Shown in pieces: positions 7,675 through 15,290 of a stretch of DNA of 64,000 nucleotides. Each line of letters opens with the position of its first letter. Position 1 is the first letter of the stretch. Both the position numbers and the translations under genes were made by a program. Source of the stretch: Chlorobiota bacterium (GTDB taxonomy: Bacteria; Bacteroidota; Ignavibacteria; OLB7); NCBI GenBank assembly GCA_028287785.1, contig JAQBOZ010000006.1, forward strand, positions 1 through 64,000. Direction: 5' to 3'. The notes under the pieces were generated by a model. That model was not told the origin of the DNA. It saw nothing but the letters and a program-made list of their open reading frames with translations, and made no database searches.

Positions 7675-9678
7675 TTATTCCTCCACCACCACGCTGACGC
7701 TGGCGGCCAGAAGCCGATCCTCGGGATAATTCACCGGGCCTGATGCATCAGCTCTGGATGTGATGCTCACGGTACGGGATTTCAGCATCCCGCGGAGCAT
7801 GGTCACAATCTGCTCGCCACGCACCCCCCCGCTACGATCGCCGGCGGGGGCAATCACGGTAAGCCGCGCGGGCCCCTCCACGGAGGTCGCGATGCGCCTG
7901 AGTGCCTGGCTGGTGGCGGCCCCGTCGCTTTTCGCGGCCCCGCCGATCAGCATGTAGGTGGAGCGGCTGGAGATGCCGCCGCGCACCGGAGCGGCGGCGG
8001 CCGACGGAAGAAGCAGCGGCAGCGAATCCCGCGCCGACGTGGTGGCGCCGGTCGAATCGATGACGGTGAGATCGGCGACAATCGGCGGCAGCATGGTATC
8101 GGAAAGATCATCGGGGATACGAAAGGCAAGCTCGGGATTGCGCGTCGTGTCGGAATATCGCCCTATCTCGCTGGCCCCCTGGCTCAGCACGATTCTCCAC
8201 TCCCGCACGCCATGTCTGGCAGTGATCTCCGGCTGAAGGTCCAGCACCGGCTGGCGAAACCGTCGGGATTTCCATTCGATCCGGAGCGGCCCGGCGATAT
8301 CCCCGGATGGCCTGATCCTGACGCAGCGGTCAAGGTCGCCGCCGGCCGCCATCGGTCGCGCAACGGAGAGCGCGATGCGCGCCGGCTCGATCCCCCACGA
8401 TTCCTCCAGATATCGCCGCACCCGTTCGGAACGCGCCACCGCCAGCGAAGCATCTTCATCCCCCGCCGCCGATCCCGCCAGCGTGACCCTGGAAGCCGCG
8501 TGCTCCCGCATGCGGAGGCCGATGATATCGAGCCCGCGCCGGTAGATATCGGCCGGCTCCATCGCGGCAAGCGATGCGTACGAGAATCCACCGGCCCGCG
8601 CATCGCCATGAACGAACCGCGCCGGCAGCTCCGCCGACGCGCGATCGAAGAAGATCAGATCGGGAAGAGGCATCTGCCGGATCTGGGAGATGGTATCGGC
8701 GTGGAGGATCGATTCCTGATGATGCGCCCCCTTCTCATCGACCGCGTAGAGATCGATCGAGGCGCTGAGCGCGTTCCCCTGGTCGGTGTCGACGGCCACG
8801 GGTTTCGGTGGCTCGGTCGCTGGCGGCTCCGCCGGCACAACCGCGGGGGCCACGGGGGGGCTCAGATCAAACATCAGGGCAACGCTCACGCCCGCGCTGA
8901 GCCATTGCGGAAAGGATGTGAAGCCGGTCGGGCTCAGATCCCCGCGCACCACCACCGCCCCGACAAGCGACGTGGTCCGGTCAAGCCCGTAGGTATAGGA
9001 TGGCGCCAGCACAAACCCCCAGTGGGAGGAATAAGGCTGTATGTTGCTCCCATCGATCGTGGTTTCGAAACCGAATTCGCTGACGCCGGGCCTGGGAATC
9101 GCATCGGAATACGTGTACCGGGTGAAGATCGGATACCCCACCCAGAGCCCTCCCCCCAGACCGAACGGCCCGATCGCGTTGTAATGAGCCATCACATCGA
9201 GCTGCGCGGAGAGGGTGGAGGATCGAACGGAGAATTCGTAGCTGTTGACCGCGACAGGGTTGATAGCGGGTTGACCGGTGATACGATCGGATTGCAGGCG
9301 ACCCGAACCGATGCCGATTGAAAGCTCCACCATTCCACCGAACGGGCTCCCCGACGAGAATTCCGGAAGCGCCATGGTGGTTCCGAACCGGAGGAAATCG
9401 GAAGCGCCCCTCATTCTGTCGTTATCGCAATTGCACCAGCCTGCCGCGTTCCACGTCCGGTCGATCTCCAGCGGCCGCCCGGCCTCGAAACCGACCATGG
9501 GGCCAACCACCACATGCTGCGCGCGGATGCCGGCCGGGGCCAGCATAAGGGCGATAAGGAGTGCAATGGCGGGCGCGCCACGGCGTCGTATGCGAATCGA
9601 CAGGTTCAACGCAATCCGTTCGTAAGAATTGTTCCACCGGAAGCCTGAAACGGGGCCGGCTGTTCGTGAAGAGGGCAT
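7675..9678 (-). CDS. OmpA family outer-membrane protein with N-terminal barrel-like domain
   Basis: The 667-residue product has a signal peptide (hydrophobic core about 35-50, ending GIRAQ). A ~230-residue beta-rich domain resembles an outer-membrane barrel. A proline-rich linker (PAEPPATEPPKP) follows. Next comes an OmpA-like peptidoglycan-binding domain with the pattern VTLAGSAAGDEDASLAVARS...VRRYLEESWGIEPARI. An Ig-like segment and a second, weaker OmpA-like unit (TVIAPAGD...GEQIVTMLRG) complete the protein. This layout occurs in Chlorobi/Kapabacteria-type OmpA proteins that tie the outer membrane to peptidoglycan. The first ~25 residues before the signal region look extraneous, so translation may begin further in; the ATG at 9676-9678 is kept for lack of a better candidate. 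Confidence 0.82.
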   Translation of the reverse strand: MPSSRTAGPVSGFRWNNSYERIALNLSIRIRRRGAPAIALLIALMLAPAGIRAQHVVVGPMVGFEAGRPLEIDRTWNAAGWCNCDNDRMRGASDFLRFGTTMALPEFSSGSPFGGMVELSIGIGSGRLQSDRITGQPAINPVAVNSYEFSVRSSTLSAQLDVMAHYNAIGPFGLGGGLWVGYPIFTRYTYSDAIPRPGVSEFGFETTIDGSNIQPYSSHWGFVLAPSYTYGLDRTTSLVGAVVVRGDLSPTGFTSFPQWLSAGVSVALMFDLSPPVAPAVVPAEPPATEPPKPVAVDTDQGNALSASIDLYAVDEKGAHHQESILHADTISQIRQMPLPDLIFFDRASAELPARFVHGDARAGGFSYASLAAMEPADIYRRGLDIIGLRMREHAASRVTLAGSAAGDEDASLAVARSERVRRYLEESWGIEPARIALSVARPMAAGGDLDRCVRIRPSGDIAGPLRIEWKSRRFRQPVLDLQPEITARHGVREWRIVLSQGASEIGRYSDTTRNPELAFRIPDDLSDTMLPPIVADLTVIDSTGATTSARDSLPLLLPSAAAAPVRGGISSRSTYMLIGGAAKSDGAATSQALRRIATSVEGPARLTVIAPAGDRSGGVRGEQIVTMLRGMLKSRTVSITSRADASGPVNYPEDRLLAASVSVVVEE

Positions 9679-9864
9679 AAACTACCACCGGACCGGGGTC
9701 GAGACAACGACGCGCCCCCCCAAATTTCGTCACGGAGATATCGCCGGGATCAACATATAAGGCCACTGTGAGCAAACGAGCGAAAAAAAGTTTATGATTG
9801 CTGTCACGTTTCCCCCGGAGAGCCGGTCACTTCAGGTGAACAGCTTCCGGAGTATCGATATTAT

Positions 9865-10542
9865 ATGAGTCAACTACTTGTGGCACTGTCCTCACCGATC
9901 GATTCGGAGCGCGAGAACGATCTTGCGCGGCCGAAGAGCCCGAATGACGACACGATTCTGCTGGATAGATTCTTCGCGGGGGAGAATTCCGCGCTCGTTG
10001 AGTTGTACGACAGGCACAACCATCGCCTGTATATCTATTGCCTGAAGCTGCTCGGCTCCCCGGAACAGGCGGAGGATCTGACCCAGGAAGTGTGGGAGCG
10101 CATCGCCCGTCTCCGCTCGAAGCCGCAGACGATTCATAATCCTGTCGGCTTTCTCCTGACGATCGCCCGCAACCTCTGCTTCAATCATCTGAAGTCGCGG
10201 AAGCGGTTCTCCCCCATCGACGAGGTGGACGAAGTGGAGGCCCGGATGGCCTCCACACAGACATCACGCGAGTTGAGCGATCTTGAGGAGCTGGTGGTGG
10301 CGGCGCTGGCGGAGATCCCCCCCGATTATCGCGAGGTGCTGGTGTTGAACCTGTATTGCGGATATCGCCTGGAGGAGATCGCGACGATGCTCGGAAAATC
10401 GGCCGATGCCATACGGAAACGGGCATCGCGCGCACGAATGCAATTGAGAACGATTGTGATGGAAAGGATTCAGACACAGGAAGGAACTGAAATGATGGCG
10501 ATCGCCGCGACCGCATTCGGCATCGAGGAGGAGAAACGATGA
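9865..10542 (+). CDS. ECF-type RNA polymerase sigma factor
   Basis: The 225-residue sigma-70 family protein has region 2 at about 30-100 (LVELYDRHNHRLYIYCLKLL, then EDLTQEVWERI, the -10 recognition helix). Region 4 lies at about 140-200 (LAEIPPDYREVLVLNLYCGY, then LEEIATMLGKSADAIRKRAS, the helix-turn-helix). No region 1 or region 3 is present, as expected for extracytoplasmic-function sigmas. Its stop overlaps the start of the next gene in an ATGA, so sigma and anti-sigma are translationally coupled. The 185-base gap upstream is divergent from the OmpA-like gene, which could be a target. Confidence 0.93.
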   Translation: MSQLLVALSSPIDSERENDLARPKSPNDDTILLDRFFAGENSALVELYDRHNHRLYIYCLKLLGSPEQAEDLTQEVWERIARLRSKPQTIHNPVGFLLTIARNLCFNHLKSRKRFSPIDEVDEVEARMASTQTSRELSDLEELVVAALAEIPPDYREVLVLNLYCGYRLEEIATMLGKSADAIRKRASRARMQLRTIVMERIQTQEGTEMMAIAATAFGIEEEKR

Positions 10543-11333
10543 CCGATTTCGATAGAAATACCATGATCGAACGCTACATGGCCGGCAGGATGGAAGCCTC
10601 CGAAAAGAAGACATTCCTGCGCCGGGTGGAGCAGGATGAGGGGTTGCGCCGGGCGCTCTACGCGGAAACGCTGATAAGCCGGGCCATCCGCTCCGATCGC
10701 TCCGCCGTCCCCAGCCAGCCAGCCGACTCCCGCGCGCGCTTTCTGACGATGCTTGCGGTGGTGGCGCCGGAGACGGCAATCCCCACGACGGGAACCGGCG
10801 GTGGAACGTCGGCGGCGGGAAAGCTCGCGGGGATGGGAAAGTTCATCGGCGGCAGCGGCGCGGCAAAGGTGATCATCGCCGCGGTGATAGGCATCACGGC
10901 CACCGTTGGCATGATCCTCATCGTTCCAACGCTCTCCCACACGACAAGCACGCAGGCCGTATCCGTTACGGCTCCCGCGGTACGGCAGACGCAGACGGCA
11001 CCCGCGGCGGAAACCGGGGAGAAGACGAGCGCTCCGGCACCCGCCGGAAATCAGTCGCCGTCGGCGCTTCCGGTCGAGGTACAGTCGCCACGGGCGGATG
11101 CGACGAGAGAACCATCAGCGGAATCCGGCCGGGTTGTGACGAACGCCGAGGGGAGAAAATCCTCGCCGGAGACGCGCTCCCCGATCACCAGCCAGACACG
11201 TGCGAAGGAGCGGATGAACGCATCCGAGACGGCCAGCGCCAGCAGGTCGAAGAAGGATAATGTGCCGATGCTTGGTGAGTCGACGGAGGTGCCGATTCAC
11301 TCACATCCGGCAACCATCAGGAACGGGAAATAG
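10539..11333 (+). CDS. Probable membrane anti-sigma factor
   Basis: The 264-residue protein overlaps the sigma gene by four bases. The N-terminal ~45 residues (MIERYMAGRMEASEKKTFLR...) resemble the short cytoplasmic sigma-binding segment of anti-sigma factors. A glycine-rich stretch leads to one transmembrane helix (about 109-127, VIIAAVIGITATVGMILIV). The rest is an Ala/Thr/Ser/Pro-rich, low-complexity periplasmic tail of ~130 residues. There is no clear HxxxCxxC zinc motif. The assignment rests on position, coupling and topology, not on a strong family match. Such a protein would hold the sigma factor at the membrane until an envelope signal releases it. Confidence 0.75.
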   Translation: MTDFDRNTMIERYMAGRMEASEKKTFLRRVEQDEGLRRALYAETLISRAIRSDRSAVPSQPADSRARFLTMLAVVAPETAIPTTGTGGGTSAAGKLAGMGKFIGGSGAAKVIIAAVIGITATVGMILIVPTLSHTTSTQAVSVTAPAVRQTQTAPAAETGEKTSAPAPAGNQSPSALPVEVQSPRADATREPSAESGRVVTNAEGRKSSPETRSPITSQTRAKERMNASETASASRSKKDNVPMLGESTEVPIHSHPATIRNGK

Positions 11334-11476
11334 CGAACCGCCTCGGAGCACTCACTATCGGTCGCGCGATGGCTTCAATGTCATCCGCGACCGTGCCTGT
11401 TTATGGCGGGTCATTACCGGCACCATCCCCATCCTCATTGCTTTCCCCCGCCCCGGAAGTATATTTCGTCACTGTT

Positions 11477-12154
11477 ATGAGAATTCTACTCGTTGAAGAT
11501 GATCAGGGCATCGCCGAGGTAATCCGGCGCGAGCTTGCCAGCCAGCATTACTCGATCGATATCGCGTACGATGGCGAGGAGGGAGAGGATCTGGCGCTGA
11601 GCAGCGATTACGATATCATCCTTCTGGACCTGATGCTTCCAAAGAAGGACGGCCGCGATGTCTGCCGCGCGCTTCGGAAGGAGGGAATCACCACGCCGAT
11701 CCTGATGATGACGGCGCTGGGGGAGGCCGAGGATATGATTCAGGGGCTGGACGTGGGCGCCGATGATTATCTGGTGAAGCCGTTTCATATCGGCGTGCTG
11801 CTGGCGCGCATCAGATCGCTGAGCAGGCGGCAATCGGACCAGAAGAGCACCGAGATGACGATCGCGGATCTGGTGCTGAACACGGCCAAGCGGACGGTGA
11901 CCAGAAGCGGCGTGCCGATCACGCTGACCGCCAAGGAGTTCGCGCTGCTGGAGTACTTCATGCTGCGCCGGGGAAAAGTGGTCACGCGCGATATGATCAG
12001 CGAGCATGTCTGGGATATGAACTTCGATCCCCGCTCGAACGTCGTCGATTCGCTGGTCCGATTCCTCCGGCAGCGGGTGGACAAGGGCTTCGAGCCGCAG
12101 CTTATTCATACGGTTCGCGGGGTGGGCTATCTCTTCTCCGACGAGGAGACCTGA
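11477..12154 (+). CDS. OmpR/PhoB-type response regulator
   Basis: Translation from the ATG at 11477 gives 225 residues. The upstream in-frame extension to 11369 has no receiver character and is left out. The receiver domain has acidic residues in VEDD (7-9), the phosphoacceptor D51 (LLDLMLP), T79 (MMTALG) and K101 (LVKPF). The C-terminal winged helix (about 128-222) shows LTAKEFALLEYFM and the final RGVGYLF typical of OmpR-family DNA-binding domains. It pairs with the histidine kinase that begins 63 bases downstream. Confidence 0.95.
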   Translation: MRILLVEDDQGIAEVIRRELASQHYSIDIAYDGEEGEDLALSSDYDIILLDLMLPKKDGRDVCRALRKEGITTPILMMTALGEAEDMIQGLDVGADDYLVKPFHIGVLLARIRSLSRRQSDQKSTEMTIADLVLNTAKRTVTRSGVPITLTAKEFALLEYFMLRRGKVVTRDMISEHVWDMNFDPRSNVVDSLVRFLRQRVDKGFEPQLIHTVRGVGYLFSDEET

Positions 12155-12217
12155 GGCGGCCTCCGGTCCACGCGCCGGCCCGGCCGGGTTTCCGGCTCCC
12201 TTACTCTCGCACTCCGC

Positions 12218-13621
12218 ATGTTTACGATCACAACCCGGCTCACCCTCCGCTATCTTCTGATCTTCGGCACGATCGTCAGCGCCATCGTGGTGGTGATGTA
12301 CACCGTCTTTGAATCGAACGAGCGGGATTCCTTCGATGCCGAGCTTCGGGACTACGCCGAATTCCTCGTCTCCGGCGTGAACACCTCCACCGGCAGCGTT
12401 TCCGACATGTTCGATAATCTTCAGGACGTGACCGGCCAGGCGAACCTCCGGTTCCGGTCGAAATGGTTTCTGCTGATGACCCGCGACAGCGTTGTCTATG
12501 AGAGCGGGCAGCAGGATTCGATCGAGGATATGGTCGATTCGCTCCAGACGATGCTCCCCAACCGGGGCCGCCCGAAATTCCGGACGATCCAGGCCAACGG
12601 CATCACCTATCGCGCGTTTGCCCTTTCGATTCCCAACACCCAGAAACTGCGGCTCGGCATCGTCGTGGTCGGCTCGCTGGACCGGCTGGAGGCAACGCTT
12701 GAGCGGCTCCGGAACATCCTTCTGATCATCGTCCCCGCCTCGCTGCTGCTGGCCGGCGTGGGAGGCTGGTTTACCGCGCGGCGGGCGCTGGCCCCGGTGG
12801 CGGAGATAACATCGGCGGCGGCGGCGATCTCCTCCAGCAATCTCCATCAACGGGTCAGCGGCGGGAACTCCACCGATGAGCTGGCGCAGCTTGCCAGCAC
12901 ATTCAACGCGATGATCGAGCGGCTGGAGCTGACGTTCAACAGCCAGCGCCGTTTCGTGGCCGATGCCTCGCATGATCTCCGCACGCCCCTCATGGTGATC
13001 CAGGCCAAGCTGGACCATATCCTCACCCTGCCGGAAATCGACCCGCCGGTGCGGGAGGATCTTGAGCACTGCCTGACCGAAGTGGACAGGATGAGCCGGC
13101 TGGCAAACGATCTTCTCCTGCTCGCCAAGGCCGACGCCCACCAGCTCCGGCTGATCAAGGCGCCCGAACGGCTGGATGAGATCGTGGTGGACTGCGTCAG
13201 CAAGCTGAAGAACCTGGCCGGGCAGCGAAACATCTCCCTCTGGGTCGATGTGGATGACGCCGTGGAATTCTCCTGCGATTCCGCGACGCTGCAACGCGCC
13301 ATCATGAACGTGATCACCAACGCCATCACCTACTCGCACGAATCCTCGACGGTCACCACGCGCCTTACCGCCCAGGACCGCGCCGCGCTTATCACCATCT
13401 CCGACAACGGCCCCGGCATTCCGGCGTCCGATATCCCGCAGATCTTCGACCGCTTCTACAGAAGCGACACGGCCCGGAGCACTCCCGGATCGGGGCTTGG
13501 GCTGGCAATCGCCAGGACGATCATCGAGGCGCACGACGGCACCATCGCGATAGCATCGGAGGAGGGGAAGGGGACGATAGTGACGATCGGCCTGCCGGCT
13601 GAAATAATGATGGATGCATAG
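12218..13621 (+). CDS. Two-component sensor histidine kinase
   Basis: The 467-residue membrane kinase has a first transmembrane helix at about 10-31, a periplasmic sensor of ~135 residues and a second helix at about 167-187. A HAMP linker (about 188-240) precedes the HisKA box DASHDLRTPL with the phospho-accepting H252. The HATPase domain has an N box (NVITNAITYSHES), a G1 box (DNGPGIP), an F box (FDRFYRSD) and a G2 box (GSGLGLAIA). The periplasmic sensor has no recognised ligand-binding family. The layout is like the CusS/heavy-metal sensor and other OmpR-linked kinases, but the signal is unknown. With the preceding regulator it forms a two-gene operon directly after the sigma/anti-sigma pair. 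Confidence 0.95.
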   Translation: MFTITTRLTLRYLLIFGTIVSAIVVVMYTVFESNERDSFDAELRDYAEFLVSGVNTSTGSVSDMFDNLQDVTGQANLRFRSKWFLLMTRDSVVYESGQQDSIEDMVDSLQTMLPNRGRPKFRTIQANGITYRAFALSIPNTQKLRLGIVVVGSLDRLEATLERLRNILLIIVPASLLLAGVGGWFTARRALAPVAEITSAAAAISSSNLHQRVSGGNSTDELAQLASTFNAMIERLELTFNSQRRFVADASHDLRTPLMVIQAKLDHILTLPEIDPPVREDLEHCLTEVDRMSRLANDLLLLAKADAHQLRLIKAPERLDEIVVDCVSKLKNLAGQRNISLWVDVDDAVEFSCDSATLQRAIMNVITNAITYSHESSTVTTRLTAQDRAALITISDNGPGIPASDIPQIFDRFYRSDTARSTPGSGLGLAIARTIIEAHDGTIAIASEEGKGTIVTIGLPAEIMMDA

Positions 13622-13794
13622 CAGGGCGCTGCATTGCTTGCGGCGCCCGGACCCTTCAACAATGATCGAATGCAAAGCGACCATATCGGCGTGCATGAGA
13701 TATGCTCCCGACGGTAAAGGCCAACATCGCCGGCGATGTCGTGTCATGGGGTGATTATCCCGAACTCATCTCCGTGCACCGTGACAACCGACCC

Positions 13795-14120
13795 CGACCG
13801 ATGGTAGTGACTCAGTTTGAATCCAGTCTTCCATCTGCTAAACAATCATCGATCGGCGATCCCTCCTTCACTCTTCAAGCTCCGTGGGAGCGCACCGGTT
13901 GTAGCAACAATGCTCCCATCTTCTCGCTCAAGCTCCATCGGAGCGTACCATCCCCGCATCCGTGCCAAATGGTACGCTCCGGTGGAGCTTCAGATCATCG
14001 AAGACGTGGCATCGCTACAACCGGTACGCCCCGATGGGGCTGGAAGGAGAGATGCCGAATGCTCTCGATGAGCCCGAACAGCATGAGCCGTATCCCAACC
14101 TGAGTCACTACCCGACCGAT
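13795..14120 (+). mobile_element. Dispersed MITE-like repeat, copy C, with 8 bp target duplication
   Basis: The element body is 13803-14112. Its ends are inverted repeats: GGTAGTGACTCAGTTTG at the left and, read on the other strand, GGTAGTGACTCAGGTTG at the right (one mismatch in 17). The octamer CGACCGAT occurs on both sides (13795-13802 and 14113-14120), the signature of a transposition target duplication. Inside are palindromic modules such as AGCTCCATCGGAGCGTACC and its inverse, and CGCCCCGATGGGGCTGG. No open frame resembles a transposase, so it would have to move by a transposase in trans. Confidence 0.85.
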
Positions 14121-14436
14121 TGGCAATTTCGCGAACAATTCGCCGCGACACCCATCACAACCCGGCAGGCCCGACGTTTTACGGCACACCACCCATCAAA
14201 TTTTATTATTAAAATCCCCGTACAATATATCCGGAAAAAGCCTCGATTCCGGCCTTCCGCGTCATTTGGCCATAAGGGCCAATTGCCTTGCAACGCGGGC
14301 CGGGCAATGAATTCATGATTTTTTTATTCTATCATCAATTCATCATTTTCCCCCGATAAATTTGTATTCGTTATTCGATGTGGGCGCTGCTCCAATGATA
14401 TTTCAAACCCCTTATTCATAGAAGGACAACAGAATC
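14121..14436. other. AT-rich upstream region of the first Asr-like gene
   Basis: No coding frame is supported. The G+C content falls sharply between about 14200 and 14420, with runs such as TTTTTTTATTC and a TTGTATTCG near 14362. This stretch presumably holds the promoter of the gene at 14437. An AAGGA Shine-Dalgarno lies about 10 bases before its ATG. Confidence 0.5.
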
Positions 14437-14658
14437 ATGACTGCAAAGAATATCCTCTCGGCCGCGCTCGTGGCTGCTCTCTCGCTCGGCACGGTTGCTT
14501 TCGCACAGAACAAGCCGGCCAAGCCCGCCAAGACGACCGTCCAGGCCGCCCCGAAGGAAGATGGCGCCATGACCCCGAAGAAGAAGATCGCCCGCAAGCG
14601 TCACGCTGTCAGGAAGCACAAGGCTCAGACCGCGGCGACCGCCCCCGCCAGCAAGTAA
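14437..14658 (+). CDS. Small exported lysine-rich protein (acid-shock/Asr-like)
   Basis: The 73-residue product has a clean signal peptide (residues 1-23, cleavage after AFA). The mature part of about 50 residues is rich in Lys, Ala, Pro and Thr (KPAKPAKTT, PKKKIARKRHAVRKHK). This composition resembles the Asr acid-shock proteins of enterobacteria, where basic Ala/Lys/His-rich mature peptides act in the periplasm; the similarity is one of style, not proven homology. AAGGA upstream of the ATG and a perfect terminator at 14669-14706 support expression as a single gene. The next small gene (15025) has the same plan. Confidence 0.75.
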   Translation: MTAKNILSAALVAALSLGTVAFAQNKPAKPAKTTVQAAPKEDGAMTPKKKIARKRHAVRKHKAQTAATAPASK

Positions 14659-14668
14659 TATCCCGCAT

Positions 14669-14706
14669 GAAGGGCGGATCGTGAACCGATCCGCCCTTCG
14701 TTTTCA
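14669..14706 (+). terminator. Intrinsic terminator of the first Asr-like gene
   Basis: A 13-base-pair stem, GAAGGGCGGATCG with CGATCCGCCCTTC, is followed by GTTTTC on the + strand. Confidence 0.88.
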
Positions 14707-15024
14707 ACAGACTGTTGAACAACCTCATCCGCGGCGGCGGCAATCACATTCGGCCGCCCTGCATCTGATGGTTGTTGAACAGCCCGTTGACAGAATGGGC
14801 CGCTGGCCCGGCAACGGAGGCCCTCCCAGGGGATACCGTTACCCACTCTTCAGCAGCGAAATAGTTCCTTGAATCAGCGAACGAGAAATTTATTGTCCGG
14901 TGATCGGTAAGAGATTTTATCATCTCCCCATCATGTTCGGGCTCTAAGTTTGCATTCATCGGTTGCGCATCTATCAGCAACCGCTACCGTTTTCCAACAA
15001 CAATTATAACTCAGGATTCCGACC
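14707..15024. other. Intergenic region between the two Asr-like genes
   Basis: No gene is supported. A near-palindromic pair, CTGTTGAACAACC (14712-14724) and GGTTGTTGAACAG (14770-14782), flanks a GC-rich core. The last ~150 bases are AT-rich and presumably hold the promoter of the gene at 15025. Confidence 0.45.
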
Positions 15025-15183
15025 ATGAAGAAGCTCATCATCGCAGCTCTTGCTGTTGCCGTTACCTTCGGCGCTACCTCCGCTTTCGCACAGGATGCCA
15101 AGCCTGCCAAGACCACGAAGCACATGGGCCACAAGAAGGGTCATCGTCATCACAAGAAGGCTGCTGCTGCAACCACGAAGTAA
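15025..15183 (+). CDS. Very small exported His/Lys-rich protein (Asr-like)
   Basis: This gene is only 52 codons long. It begins with an ATG preceded by AGGA and starts MKKLIIAALAVAVTFGATSA, a textbook signal peptide with cleavage after AFA near residue 22. The mature ~30 residues are dominated by Lys, His, Thr and Ala (HMGHKKGHRHHKKAAAA). It repeats the plan of the gene at 14437 and is followed at once by a strong terminator, so I treat it as a real gene. The His-rich mature part could bind metal ions or buffer protons in the periplasm; that is inference. Confidence 0.8.
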   Translation: MKKLIIAALAVAVTFGATSAFAQDAKPAKTTKHMGHKKGHRHHKKAAAATTK

Positions 15184-15201
15184 TTTGTTCTCCTGATCGG
15201 T

Positions 15202-15234
15202 AAAAAGCCGGGTTGCCATGCGACCCGGCTTTTT
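15202..15234 (+). terminator. Intrinsic terminator of the second Asr-like gene
   Basis: A 12-base-pair stem, AAAAAGCCGGGT with ACCCGGCTTTTT, carries its own T run on the + strand. The matching A run means it could also work on the opposite strand for the gene ending at 15291. Confidence 0.9.
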
Positions 15235-15290
15235 CATGTTCAGCCCGTTCGTATCGGGAAATATGGTCGGCCCGAAATAATGCTGAACAG

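Noticed and set aside
8212-9321. A 369-codon + strand open frame inside the OmpA-like gene
   Set aside because: It is antisense to a signal-peptide-bearing OmpA-family gene, has no start context, and gives an Arg/Gly-rich low-complexity product.
11486-13747. A 753-codon open frame on the - strand across the response regulator and histidine kinase genes
   Set aside because: It is the antisense of two clear, well-matched genes. GC-rich third positions make long antisense frames common here. The translation is Arg/His-rich with no domain.
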